Below are positions 1-11,531 of a DNA stretch of 64,000 nt, one piece after another. Both the position numbers and the translations under genes were made by a program. The notes under the pieces are model-generated. The model saw only the letters and a program-made list of their open reading frames with translations, was not told the DNA's origin and ran no database searches. The stretch is from Juglans regia. Taxonomy: Eukaryota; Streptophyta; Magnoliopsida; Fagales; Juglandaceae. Every line of letters begins with the position of its first letter. Position 1 is the stretch's first letter. The stretch spans positions 25,190,558-25,254,557 of the forward strand of contig NC_049916.1 of assembly GCF_001411555.2 (NCBI RefSeq). The letters are read 5' to 3'.

Positions 1-1475
1 TTAACTAAATTACTGGGGTATGATTTTGAAGTTCATTATAAAAAAGGAAATGATAACTATGTGGCGGTTGCTTTATCAAGGCAAAATGAAGGGGAAATTT
101 TTGCTTTAACTACATCAGTGGCTACATGGTTGGCAAAATTGAAAGATGACTATACCACCTCACCCGAGTTGATTACACTACTGAGCAGAGTTAATCATAG
201 CAAATATACTAAGAAGGATGGCATTATCTTCTATAAGGGACAAATTTATGTTGGTGCTAATACTCCTTTAAAGGAGTAGCTTATTCAGCTAGTGCATTGT
301 AAGGGACTACATAGGGATATAAAAATTTTTATCAAGGAATGTGACAATTGTCAGAAAAATAAAAGTGAAAACATCTTCATTCCAGTCTGTTTGTAGCCCC
401 TCCCTATTCCAACAAAGGTATGACATGATATTTCTATGGATTTTATTGATCAAGACTTACCTACATCCCAAGGCTGCAGTGTTATTATGGTGGTAGTTAA
501 TTGTCTTACGAAGTATGACCGTTTTATATGCCTCACTCACCCATACACAACTTCTAAAATTGCCCACATTTTTATGGATAATATTTTCAAGCTCCATGGT
601 ATGCCATCCTCCATAGTTACAGATAGGGATCCCACATTCACTAGCATTTTTTGGAAGGAATTGTTTAAGATGCAATTTCATTACAGTTCAGTTCGGCTTA
701 TCATCCACAATCGGACGGTCAAACTGAAATTGTCAACAAATGTGTTGAACAATATCTTAGAAGTTTTATTACAGACAAGCCTCGTAATTGGGCAAAATGG
801 CTTTCCTTGGTAGAGTGGTGGTATAATACCAACCTTCACTATTCCACTAAACTAACTCATTTTGAATCTCTCTATGGCTACCCCCCCCCCAAAAGGTTGC
901 TCCTTTATTTTTAAGGTATAATGCAAGTTCAAGCTGTAGACGAGACTTTGCGCACAATGGAGGAAATCAGTCGACTACTTCAACAGAATTTACAGTTTGC
1001 ACAAGAACGCATGAAAAGTTTTGCAGATCTAAGGCAAACAGAACGTGAATTTGAAATTGGAGATCATGTTTACCCGAGGTTGCAACTCTATCGACAGCAG
1101 ACAGTGGTCACTCGGCGCAATCTAAAACTATATCTTTGTTTCTATGACCTTTACAAAATTCTAGAGAGGATTGGCACTATTGCGTATCGATTGGATTCAA
1201 GCCATTTTTCATGCATGCTCTTACTTAAAGAAGAAATTGGGCAGCAACAACGTTCATTCATCACCGTTACCACCAACCACAGCTGATAAAACTTATAAAC
1301 CAGAGCCAGAATTAATCTTGGACCGTCACATGGTGAAACGGGCATCATCAAGCTGGAGCAAAAGTCTTGGTCAAATGAAGGGAGCTTGTTGTCGAAGATG
1401 TGTCGTGGATGGGCTATCACAAATTGGCTAAAGACTTCATTGACCTTGTGGGCAAGGTCTTGTAAGGGGAATGAA
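1..1475 (+). mobile_element. Degenerate Ty3/gypsy retrotransposon fragment (RNase H end, integrase, pol C-terminus)
   Basis: Translations on the plus strand follow the order of a gypsy pol polyprotein. The end of RNase H (KLLGYDF-type, then an ALSRQ motif) is at 1-100. An integrase zinc-binding remnant (C-D-N-C-Q-K) is near 340-360, integrase core pieces (MDFI, then TDRDPTFTS) at 436-690, and the region after the core (ERMKSFADLRQTE, then GDHVYPRLQLY) at 921-1195. Reading needs several frame changes and passes stops, for example TAG near 277 and TAG/TGA between 393 and 424. Part of the zinc-finger region is missing, so the copy is dead. The 5' part (gag, protease, reverse transcriptase) lies left of the window or is lost. 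A purine-rich stretch near 1460-1475 fits a polypurine tract before the LTR. Confidence 0.85.
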
Positions 1476-1850
1476 ATGTTATGGACCAAGCCCAATTGGG
1501 CCAGTTGATTGTCCAGTTCATCCCTTGTTCTATTGCTGAGTCAGTTTGGTATTAATTGTCAGTTTTATGTTGTTAATCGTGTCCCTGGTGTAATGGTCTT
1601 ATGACTAAGTCCTTGTTCTGTTTAGTTTAAAAGTCGTGGGTTCTAAGATGATCATTGTTTAATTTTAATGGTCTTTTATTAGTTTGGCCATTAGTCAAAA
1701 TTACTGTAAATTAGTTAGTAATTGTCTTTAAATATTTTTGAAAGTAATGAAAAGGAGACAGTGAAGTTGTAGTTATTTGTTATTTTTCTGGAGGCTGATA
1801 ACCTTGAATCAATCAATTCCTTATTTTTCCCACCATAATAGCATCACACT
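1476..1850 (+). repeat. Probable 3' LTR of the gypsy fragment
   Basis: The sequence following the purine-rich tract begins TGTTATGG, as expected for an LTR start, and has no coding capacity. A TATA-like TTTAAATATT lies near 1725. The right edge is uncertain because no matching 5' LTR or target duplication is in the window; the end near 1850 is a guess. Confidence 0.4.
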
Positions 1851-2511
1851 TAACAGATAGGATTGCCTGGTCGGGGCAGAAAACTCCCAAATTCTTGCTT
1901 TTGATTTTGCTTGATTCTTCGTAGCTCTCCAGACCCTTTTTATTTTCCTCTCTCTTTTTGTTTGTGCATAGCATGGAAAGAAAATGAAATGAAAGGAAAG
2001 GAAAGCCACCCAAGATTTGGAATTGGACCAAAAAATGGCCCAAACAGAAGATTTTTGATCAAACACGGATTGTCTCTGGCCAAAATAGGGGGGACCCAAC
2101 CACATTTCATTTTACAATATGCTAATTCTCCCTCTCTTTTCCAAGTTTCAACAGTTGAAGAGAAATAATTATTCAGTTATTAGGAATCACATAAAAATGA
2201 TAGTATCTTGTTTTTGAAAATGTAAATTGACTCAAATGATACAATGCATTTGTATCCCAACAGCATATAATGAACGATTTTTTCCTAAAAAAAAATTAAT
2301 AAACGAATTTCACACTTGGCTAAAAGGAGGTTTAAGCAATAGAATTTCTACATATACCTCCAATATATAAAAAAAAAAAATTATTAAGAAAGCGGTAGAC
2401 CAAAAGGAAAAAAAATCAGAGACATTTTTTTTATTATAAAATTAATGAATTATGATAATTTTATATAAAAGTAAATAATCATATGTAAAAGAAAAGAGAA
2501 ATTATATTTGT

Positions 2512-2665
2512 AGTGTTAGGGTATACAAGCTCCGCACTCTTTTTGGAAAAAGTAGAGAAATCTATAATACACAAAAAAATTATTTTTTTAATAATAAATC
2601 CTACTTTTTTTTCAAAAGGAGTACACATGACTTGTATATCCTAAGACTATATCTAGCATTACTCG
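2512..2665. repeat. Fold-back MITE-like element
   Basis: Two arms are imperfect inverted repeats. The left arm (about 2515-2562) reads TTAGGGTATACAAG and ends GGAAAAAGTAG. The right arm (about 2607-2657), on the other strand, reads CTTAGGATATACAAG and ends GAAAAAAAGTAG. About 45 AT-rich bases separate them. There is no coding capacity. Superfamily is not determined because a target duplication is unclear. Confidence 0.55.
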
Positions 2666-2999
2666 TAACTTTTTTCAACAAAAAATAAAGGGAGGTGCAT
2701 GATAGCTTCATTCTTCAACAATGGCCACCATGAACAAATCGTAGATAGATACCACCAAGTCCAAAGATATTTCTCAAATGTCAAGATTCTGCAAAATGAA
2801 ATGGTATCCCTCACATTTTAATAATTTATCCATCGCGTCAGGATGTATTTAACAAAAAATAAAGCTTGCAATCCAAGAATACATTCAAGACCCATACACA
2901 GATCTATTTATTGTTTCTACATTGGCAAAAAGTGAAAAAAATGCAATTCTCAACAAGAGAGAAAAATTGGATTGAACATTCATTGATAAAGACATTCAG

Positions 3000-3281
3000 A
3001 TTTGAGGTTCTCTGCGATCTTGATTTCCCAACGGTCCTCATTCTCAAGCAGCTTCTCTTTGTCATAGAGAAGTTCCTGCAACAATGGAGAAAGATAAGAA
3101 TCTGATCAGTTTGTTATTGGATTATTGACCTATGATTTTGCAAAAAGCATGCATACTAACCTCGTGAGTTTATGTTGCAAACTCAAAATTGGGCCCTTCA
3201 ACAATGGCATCAACAGGGCATTGCAGAATCCACAATAGATGCACTTTGTCATGTTAATGTCATACCTGGAAAAATACAAAT

Positions 3282-3321
<40 letters not shown>

Positions 3322-5325
3322 TAATGGGGTGAGAGCTAGCAAGATCATTCACCAAGTAGTTCTACGGCTACCATCTTCTCGCTCCTCCGCTTCAATAGTG
3401 ATTACTTGCACAGGACATATCAAATAAACAACAATTGCCTTGTGGGATTAAAAGACATACCGCTACCAAGCCACATCAATTACATTAGAAAAGTATATTG
3501 AGATGAACTTTAACATAAACTCGCCATTGATTAAACATTCATTTTTAAATATTTGTTAATCCCATTCATTTACAATAAGCCCAGAATAAACTGGTTGACG
3601 GCTCAGCAAGAGAATGTATTGCGCACATCCAAATAATTGTTACAACAAGTTCGATTCACCAATATTATTTATTCCTACGAAATGATTTCAACTTGGGCTA
3701 AATCAAGTTTCTTGTATTCTTGTTTGGATCAATGTACTAACTCCATGTATCAAGCAAATACAGATCTCAGACTTAGGGATTCCTCACCGGATTGTAATGG
3801 TTTTAACAAGTTTTTGGATGTAGTCAGCAATAAAAGCAGCATGGCAGAATAAGGATACCGTTAATCAATAATGGATGATCATATCCACATCTCCAACTTC
3901 TAAGGTTTTCAAATCTAAAGGAACAACGCACTCAGAGTTTGTGTGCAAATTAATATGTACAGCATACTTAAGTCAGAGACTTTAAATGGGGCACATATGA
4001 CAAACTGGCCAGAAATCAATGCATGGTTCCAAATATCAAATGAGAATCTTTAAATGCAACCATAGGGCCCAGTCTCTAGGCACTTCTAAGACGATTAGGC
4101 CAGCACTGCCCATGCCAACCCATGAGTCCATACTTATATAGTGTTAGGCTAATTCAGCAAGGGCCCAAAAGACTTCATGTGTGTGAGTGTGTGTGTGTGT
4201 GTCTGCAGGTGATAGAGATAAAATACTACAATCCTCATGCCCTACTTCTCCAAGGTTTGGTTCAAAAAAAAAAATGTCAATTAAACTAGATTAGTCACTA
4301 GAAAAATAATCAACTCTTATTGCTTCACAGAGTTTGCATGCAATGCAACGTTCCTCTCCAGTTGGGCATCGTCGGAGGGCATGTTCACTACGAAATCGTG
4401 GGCTCAAAGGGCCCTTCTCAAATAGATAATTGATCTGCAAAATAAAATTTAGAAATTTATATCACAACTTTATGCAATCCAAGCTGAACAACTGGTGTAG
4501 AAAGACACTTTTTTAAATAGGATGGTGTGTAAAGACACTTACAGTAACTTTTTTTATCAAAGAAGTATTTGAGTGTTAGCATTAGTCCCCGAACCATTTC
4601 AATGAAAAACAATGTGTTATGCTTCGCTCAAAAATTGCAATCACTCAAAAGCATCAAATAACTGTACATTACACATTGTAGAAACATGAGTTAAATAAAT
4701 AAAAAACACCAACATCCCCAATTCGTGTTGTACATACCAGAACTCCAGTCTTTCGAAATCTCCTTTGTAAGTTGTTCTCTTTCTTCATCATCTGTAGTAG
4801 GTGGAAACATACATAAACCATATATAAAAAAATATAGTTTATGCAGTACAACAATAGCTCAAACAAGGCAGTGAGAAAATAAAAAATGATAAGGTTGTCC
4901 AAGGTGATTTTTGAAGAGGCTTTAGGATAGGTTATTAAGTCCAACAAGAAAAAATAAAATACTAAGTCCCCCCTCTTGGTAAAGTTCTTTTAAAAATTCA
5001 CAACCAAAAGAAAAAATCCTCTCCACTATCTCAGCCGGTCATGACAAAGAGGCTAACAACTACACAACCATAAATCAGTATCATTGTTTTAAGCCTACAA
5101 TATGAATCATACAAGGTTATGCATATCATATAACTTATAGATCTAACATTTAATTCATCCTTAACACAATTCTCTGGGATTTTCTCTTCAAAATATCTTA
5201 ATTAATACATAAAGCATGGATATAACCAGAAGAGCAAAGCAAACCTTTTTTGGTGCTATATGGGTGAGCACCAAACCGTTGCCCATAGTTGTGTGAACCC
5301 AGCAATGCTTGTCCAGGAGCAACCT
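3000..5325 (-). pseudogene. Intron-bearing pseudogene of complex I subunit NDUFS8 (TYKY, 23 kDa)
   Basis: Minus-strand exon-like blocks match the plant NADH dehydrogenase iron-sulfur protein 8 in order. They are: a transit-peptide region ending GQRFGAHPYSTKK (about 5245-5322); DDEEREQLTKEISKDW (about 4738-4795); the FERSI...KYFFDKKVT block (about 4552-4645); [11 protein letters not shown]...CIACKLCEA (about 4325-4437, first 4Fe-4S cysteines); ITIEAEEREDGSRRTT (about 3346-3418); YDINMTKCIYCGFC (about 3163-3266, second cysteine cluster); and [12 protein letters not shown] (about 3003-3076). Lesions: a lost A and an added A in the FERSI exon, a small deletion after CIYCGFC that shifts frame and removes the last cysteine context, and an in-frame TAA near the THE residues. 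A (GA)n run sits between two blocks. Retained introns show it arose by DNA duplication, not retroposition. No clear first exon was found. Confidence 0.82.
3286..3319. repeat. (GA)n microsatellite
   Basis: About 16 uninterrupted GA units lie between two exon remnants of the NDUFS8 pseudogene. A good candidate polymorphic marker. Confidence 0.95.
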
Positions 5326-5329
5326 ACCA

Positions 5330-6814
5330 ATGGAATATTAGAGAAAAACGCATTAGACCGTGTGACATCCAACACAAATTGAGGGCCACAAGAACACATA
5401 GATCGAAATTAAGTCCTTGAAATAACACATTGATTGGATGGTGAAAAATCATTAGAGCATTAATGATAATAATGTAAACAAAATAATATTGATAATATTT
5501 TCAGAGAAAATATTATGCCTGTTGCAGCCCAAATTGTGTAGGGGGTAGGTAACTTGGGAGGTAGCTCATACAAAGTAAGCAGAATGATTCCTCCTTGAGT
5601 TAAGTCAAAATGAACCTAATGCCTTTTTTTATGAAACCTAACAGTTATCTTAAAGCTTAAATCAAGAGCTCGAAACATATTTTTACAGAATTTTCGGACA
5701 CAATAACAGATATTTGAATCCATACGGTCACACAACATTTTACCTTAAACCTCTACAAACTTTCCTTGCTCTGATATTCTTATCCTTGTCTCAGTTTACA
5801 CAATTTTTAGCATACCATCACGATATATACTACAATCCTCGGTGCACCACTGGACTCGTGGTACATCTGCTGAAGTGTCGCACTGCAATATCATTTCATA
5901 AATGTTCATCAATATCCATCTCCTTACAACAAAAGATTAGGATTTAGGTCATTAACATTTGTCGACGGGGACCTAGCATACTATCCACGATGAAATTGTT
6001 GCAAAACTATGAAACTTATAAGACTTCCGCTTCTACCTTTCTTTTTTCTTTTTTCTTTTTTTGATAAGTATACTTTAGCTTCTACCTTATATGGAAATTT
6101 CATTATTTTCATAATATTATAACTTCGAGCACTACTACTAGACTCAACAAAGCCAACTTTTTGCTAATGTTTACCTAAGTTGCACAATAATCCATTATAA
6201 TAATAATTATAGCCCAAGATCATTTCACTGGCCAAATCTGGCCAGCCCCTTGGCCTGGCTAAATATTATTTTTAGACTAAATAATTCATTTTCTCGCTGC
6301 CTGTTGCTCTCTCGCGCAAGAAGAAAAAGTGAAGAAAAATTGTGCAAATGATGTTTGCTACAATCTTGCTGCCTGCTGCTTTCCTCTCTTTCAGTTGAAC
6401 AAAACTCAAGCTCCACCGAAGGATAGCTGTTGAACTCCAGCAGCTGCAACCACTGAACATCATCGACTCCCACAATCGCCACCGTAAGCCACGCTGAACT
6501 CCATTTTTCTTTTTTCTATTTTTTTCTACGATTGCCCGTCGACTCCATTTTCTAGGATTGCCCACCGTAAGCCCGTCGACTTCATTTTGGAATTTGAAAT
6601 ATGGCATTCACAGAGTCTCATCTGGGTTTCTAGCCGTACATCTCAAATGTAAAGAATATGTGCCTATATGATTTGAGATGTTTTTTAATAAATGATTTTA
6701 AAATTTTAGAAAGTTTGGGATTTTTTTTAGAAAATTCACAAACAAGGGTGGCTTGTGAATTGAGGTCTAGAACAAAAATTTAAATAAAATCGTTAAATTT
6801 TAAAGTGACATCAA
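5330..6814. other. Non-coding stretch upstream of the pseudogene
   Basis: I see no convincing gene. Open frames here (for example minus strand 6225-6607) are short and unrecognised. The stretch could include the decayed promoter and first exon of the NDUFS8 pseudogene. Confidence 0.5.
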
Positions 6815-7171
6815 TTAGGTCTTGTTTGGTTTTACAGATAGTCTCGATCCATCTTATCTCATCTCAATATTTAAACATCATTCAAACACAAATATTTTTA
6901 AATTTCAAATTTTTAAAATTTTCATCTAATCATTACCTAATCATTATAAGTTTTATAAATTTTTAAACAAAACACAAAAAAGAATTTAACTTTTTCAAAT
7001 CTTAAAATAAAAATTATTTTCTAATAATATTTAAATTTTATAATATTTTTATTCAACATTTTCCTCTCATTTTTCTCAAAATCCCATAAAATATCTCAAC
7101 TCAAATTATTTCACTAGTATTTATAAAATATCTCATTAGTATTTATTTCTTATCTCATCAAATGAGACCAT
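6815..7171 (-). repeat. AT-rich MITE-family copy (GAGATGAGATGAG family), long form
   Basis: A non-coding AT-rich block whose left edge carries TCTTATCTCATCTCA and whose right edge carries TATCTCAACTCAAATT and CTCATCAAATGAGACC. The same order of AT-rich core segments recurs at other positions in the window (about 29750, 42240, 47930), mostly in the opposite orientation. Edges are approximate. Confidence 0.6.
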
Positions 7172-7339
7172 TATATTATTTATTTTTGAAAGAATTGTAC
7201 TTCACTCGTCGTTATTATATTAGATCTATAACATTTATCATATTTTTTACATTATTTAACTTTTTTTTTTCAAGATACATTAAGGATTTATCATTTATGG
7301 CCCAACGATTGAGCCGGTGACAAATGAACAGCCACTTAC

Positions 7340-7550
7340 TTTAGATTTAGGCATAGTTTGTACAAAGATCTCCAATTCATTTTATTTTATCTAATTATTA
7401 TAATTATTTTAAATTTTTATATAAAATAAAATAAATAATTTAATTTGTTCAAATTTTAAAATAAAAATAATATTTAAAATATATTTTAATAATATTTTAT
7501 TTAATTTTTAATTTTAATTTTAATTCATCTTATATCATTTACAAAAATAA
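7340..7550 (-). repeat. AT-rich MITE-family copy, diverged
   Basis: Shows the same order of core segments (ATTTTATATAAAA-type, then AAATTTTAAAATAAAAATAATA, then TTCATCTTATATCA) as the family at 6815-7171. It sits about 200 bp upstream of the NFD6-like start codon, so it may be part of that gene's upstream region. Confidence 0.5.
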
Positions 7551-7685
7551 ACGATAATGGTTGGATGGGAGCATATCTACAGTAAAAATGGTTGTCCACG
7601 TTACCCTTTTCAATCAGACTCAAACAGGTTGCTTTACGTGCCTACGTGGCGTCGTTTCGCCCGATCTAAATTGTATTTTCGTGGG

Positions 7686-7693
7686 TAGGGTTT
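7686..7693 (-). promoter_or_regulatory. Telo-box-like motif upstream of the NFD6-like gene
   Basis: TAGGGTTT (AAACCCTA on the other strand) lies 55 bp before the ATG. Telo-boxes are common near the start sites of plant genes for translation and organelle biogenesis. Regulatory use here is inferred from motif and position only. Confidence 0.4.
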
Positions 7694-7747
7694 AAGCTGC
7701 CTTCCTCAGGCCCCCACGATCCAATCACATGAACCTCTGAACCAGAA

Positions 7748-8606
7748 ATGGCCTCGTTCTCCAGATCAGTTCTAACGGCTGGTTCGAGGTCCCTCGCCGC
7801 TCGTTCCAAAACTCCAAACCTTAAATCCCTGTGCCCGAAACCCATTCCCTCTCCTGCGGTTTCTTCATCGACGAGAGCCATCCCTCGCGCTTCAAGGTAT
7901 AAACTTCCGCAACATCTCTGCCTATGTAGTTATCTCATACTTGTAATCGGTATTTATATTATTTGACTTTTGCTATTTTTTTAGGATTGTTTCGGTGTTG
8001 GGGAGCATCGAGTCAATGATGCCACTTCACAGCGCCATTGCTTGTGCTCGGCTTAAATCCAGCATCGCCGTCGATTCCTCCTGCTGGAGCTGTCTTTCTC
8101 AAGGTACTTCGTATAGCTTCATTCACCTCATATTTCTTTCGATGATACTCACATGTTTCTACCGAATGTTTAATGATGGTATGAATCCAGTGCTACTAAT
8201 ATTCATATGCAATGAATATTGGCGAAATAAGGGTGGTTAATGCTTTTAATCACCAATTTCAATGTGGGCTTGATCTTTAAATTTGATTCGTGTATTTATT
8301 GGTGGGGTAACCTACTCAATGCTATTATTGATATGATTGTGGGAAATTACTTAAAAAAGGAATCATCATTTATACTTTTATAGCCTGATCCTTATTTTCT
8401 AATTTTTAGTTTTCCCTAGAATCTAACAAGGATAATGCTGATTAAGGCAAAAACATTATACATCTTCATGTAGATTCGTATTTTTGTAGTCAAATGTGAT
8501 TAATTACTTCTTTCTGACCCGTTCTTGTATCTTTATTCATATGTAATTATGTTTATTCTGACCTGTTCTCCAATTTGTTGACACAGGACTTGCAATGCCA
8601 TTGTGA
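7748..8606 (+). CDS. NFD6-like small mitochondrial/plastid-targeted protein
   Basis: Three exons, 7748-7896, 7985-8103 and 8587-8606, give a 95-residue protein with clean GT-AG borders. The N-terminus (MASFSRS..., rich in Ser, Arg and Ala, no acidic residues for over 40 residues) looks like an organelle transit peptide. The conserved part (about residues 50-90) reads RIVSVLGSIESMMPLHSAIA and continues ARLKSSIAVDSSCWSCLSQG, matching the NUCLEAR FUSION DEFECTIVE 6 family. In Arabidopsis, NFD6 is linked to polar nuclear fusion in the embryo sac; the biochemical role is unknown. The final 20-bp exon encodes only the last few residues (LAMPL) and the stop. If intron 2 were retained, translation would read into the intron, so alternative tails are likely. 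The family assignment is by remembered motif; the exon model is well supported. Confidence 0.78.
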
Positions 8607-9573
8607 CAGGGTCTTGCTGGATTTTTTGGGACAATAAATGCTAGGATATATTTCTTCATCACTCCGTGGATAGGAGGAAAGCCTTCTAATGTTAATTTTT
8701 TGTAATCTGTATTGAGCAGTAGTAGATGCAAACTTCTTTACCCAACTTTCAAAGATATTTTGCCTTTTTTAAGTTTTGATTTTATTGATTTTTCAAGAGC
8801 CATGGATCATGTGGATACGTCATTGGTACTTTGAGTTATAATATCCTTTTAAGTTACTGTTAAATGCGGTGTGTTTATGAGGACTGGTGATATATTCTCC
8901 AAAATTCTATAGTTTTCACACCTTCACTTGACTTTTACTACGATTATAGGTTATTGTAACTTATAAAAAAAATTATAGATTATTGTTACTAATTCATCTT
9001 TAAAACGTTATATTGCTAAACTTTATGTTTCTTTTTTCTTGGTATAAGGTAGATAGAGTTACTTGTCTGTCTACACTGTATAGAACTTACAACACATTAG
9101 TGACAAGTACCTGCTCTAAGCAGTAACTTGAACATGTGGGAGATGTGCTGCTGTGTTTTTGCATCCCATCTGGTTAGACCCGGCACTGAGCCTAGGCTTT
9201 GTATCCAACAATGTTGTTGAAGGCTCTTTGAGGAGCTGTTTTTTCAGTTGGGTCATTCCTAGGCTTCTGGTATGGACCTTTCAAGATGCTTTGCTTTGTG
9301 AAGGAAATTGCCATTTATATGACGGTAAGTTCTGAATGTGTTGTGGAAGGTATAGGTTTTCAGGCATAGCAGATATGTGATTTCATGACTATATGTAGTG
9401 ATTTTCTCTTTCAGTGTACTAGCTCCCTATTAACTGTTGGTGTTTTCTATAAAGAGAAGACATTCATAGGTTTTTGGCGATCAGATTTTTGCTGCATTGA
9501 AGCATTGGAAGTGCAGATGTGATTTGCTTGATTCACATCCCTGTTATCCATAATGCCTGCAACACAAGGGTCG
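8607..9573. other. 3' region of the NFD6-like gene and spacer
   Basis: Probably includes the 3' UTR of the NFD6-like gene and perhaps alternative last exons. No open frame here is recognisable; the frame at 9153-9335 has no family resemblance. Confidence 0.4.
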
Positions 9574-9581
9574 TATATCAT

Positions 9582-10718
9582 TAGGGTTGAGCAAAAATTC
9601 AAAAATCCGAGTCCGTTTGAAAGTCGGATTTTTCTTTTTGTTTGAAAGTCGGAGTCAGAATTGGAGGTGGCATCGGACCAACTCCAACTCCAACTCCGAC
9701 TCTGATATATGTATTTTTCTATATATTAATCATATATATTTTATATAAATAGAATGTATGTATTTAGTTAGATTCAATAATATACTAGTAAGTAGTATGA
9801 CTACTGTATGACCTAATTATTATAAAATAATATATTTATACTATAATATAAATAGACTAGATTGATTAATAATAGTTTAAACTTTAGTATATGTAAACAT
9901 AATACTATGACTACCATGTAATACTAATGTATAATAACACTAGTATAATAACATATAATACTAAGTCTAGTATATAATTAAGTTAGAATCTAATATAATA
10001 ACATGTAATACTTTTAAGTTTTGTATAATAACATGTAATTAAACACTATAGTATAAGTATATAATAGGAATAAGTTAAACATTAGTATAAAATATTAAAA
10101 TGAGTTAATAACATGTAATAGCATAGTATAATAATAACATGTAATTAGACATTAGGCACTAGTTAAATAGTAATTGTTCATAATCAATACTAATAATTAA
10201 ACTTAGTGATAAAAAAATTATAAAACCCAAAAATAAAAAAAAAATTATGGTTAAAACAAAGATTGAAATTGATAAGGGTTTGGTTTATGGGGGAAAAGAG
10301 GGTTTAGAAGCCCAAAACCCTCGCAGCCAGGCCCAAAACAGACACCATTTTGACTCTGAACACCTCACCACAGCCACACTATTACATTAAGAAAAAATCT
10401 AAATCACACTCTACTGTTTGTAGAGTCCCCAGCACACTCAACGTGCTGGGGTGAAAAAAAAAAAAAAAAAATATCTTCACAGTGTGCTGCGGCTTCCGGC
10501 TGCTCCCAAGCATTTCTCTTACATTAAATGACGTTGTTTTTAATTTTTTAAGGGTAAAATGACGACGTTTCACATGTTTAGAAACTTAACAGTTAACAAC
10601 CTTCGTTTGATCTCATCACTTCTAGTGTTTGGAAACATTCAGAGTTCACCCCCCCTCGATCTCTTCTAAGAAACCCTAGGTCCCCCATCCCGTCGCCACC
10701 GTTCACCCAGCCCGTCGC

Positions 10719-10752
<34 letters not shown>

Positions 10753-11136
10753 TCAGGTAGTGCCTTTTCTGTTTGCAACCTCACTCTCCCGTCGCCACCT
10801 ATGTGTTCCCTTCGCCATTGCCATCGCCACAACTGCCACTTGCAGCCGGATCATTCTCCTAAGTCCCTCTTCCTCTGCCTCTTTGTCTCTGTCTCTCCTA
10901 AGTCCCTTACTCTCGATCTCCATCTCTCGCTTCATCTCCATCTCTCGATCTCTGTCAATTTGTTGATGTTAATTTGAGTGTACAAATGCATTTTGGGTGA
11001 TATTTTGCTTCTAGATTTTGGGGTTTGTGGCTCCAAATACACTCCAGTTCCGTCGGAGCGGAGTCTGCGGTGGTTGAAGTTGGAGTCGAACTCCGACATG
11101 AAATTAGGAGTCCGATTGAGTCGATGCTCAACCCAA
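9582..11136. mobile_element. Non-autonomous hAT transposon 1
   Basis: The element is bounded by short inverted ends, TAGGGTTGAGC at left and GCTCAACCCAA at right (TTGGGTTGAGC on the other strand). It is flanked by a near-perfect 8-bp target duplication, TATATCAT at 9574-9581 and TACATCAT at 11137-11144. Eight-base duplications and such ends are typical of hAT elements. Just inside both ends lie clusters of TCCGACTCC/GGAGTCGGA-type motifs, likely transposase-binding repeats. There is no transposase-like frame, so movement would need an enzyme from elsewhere. Inside are an AT-rich block (9720-10250), a long A run near 10454 and a CT-rich block (10715-10960). Confidence 0.75.
10722..10750. repeat. 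(CT)n microsatellite
   Basis: About 14 CT units inside hAT element 1, within a longer pyrimidine-rich stretch reaching to about 10960. Confidence 0.9.
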
Positions 11137-11531
11137 TACATCATGTTACCTTGAATCGAATTTTGAGCTCACAGTGGGCATAGTTGAGAAACTTTGTTTT
11201 TCATCTTTGATTTTGTCAATCTAATCATATCTTAATGCTACACATTTATGTAAACTATTTAAAACTTGTTGCCTAATCACACCAGAATCATAAAAATTGC
11301 AATAGCATTGCTCGGCATAATTATGTCAAAGCATTTCATCATTGTAGGGTTCCCACTAGATCCTTCTAGGAGAACACGATTTAATTGCATCAAGCCCCAT
11401 AAAGGGTTTGATGGTCAACAAAGCCTAGATCTTTTGAGGTTTTTTATCTCACAATTTCTTTCAATGAACTTAAAACTTGAAAAAGCTCAAAACGAGGATA
11501 CCAACTTACTAGAGAGTGTGGGCCTGCCTGA
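11137..11531. other. Host spacer between the two hAT elements
   Basis: About 0.4 kb of unique sequence that belonged to the locus before both insertions. It holds a 93-codon open frame (11266-11547) that runs into the next element and has no recognisable family. I see nothing else. Confidence 0.4.
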
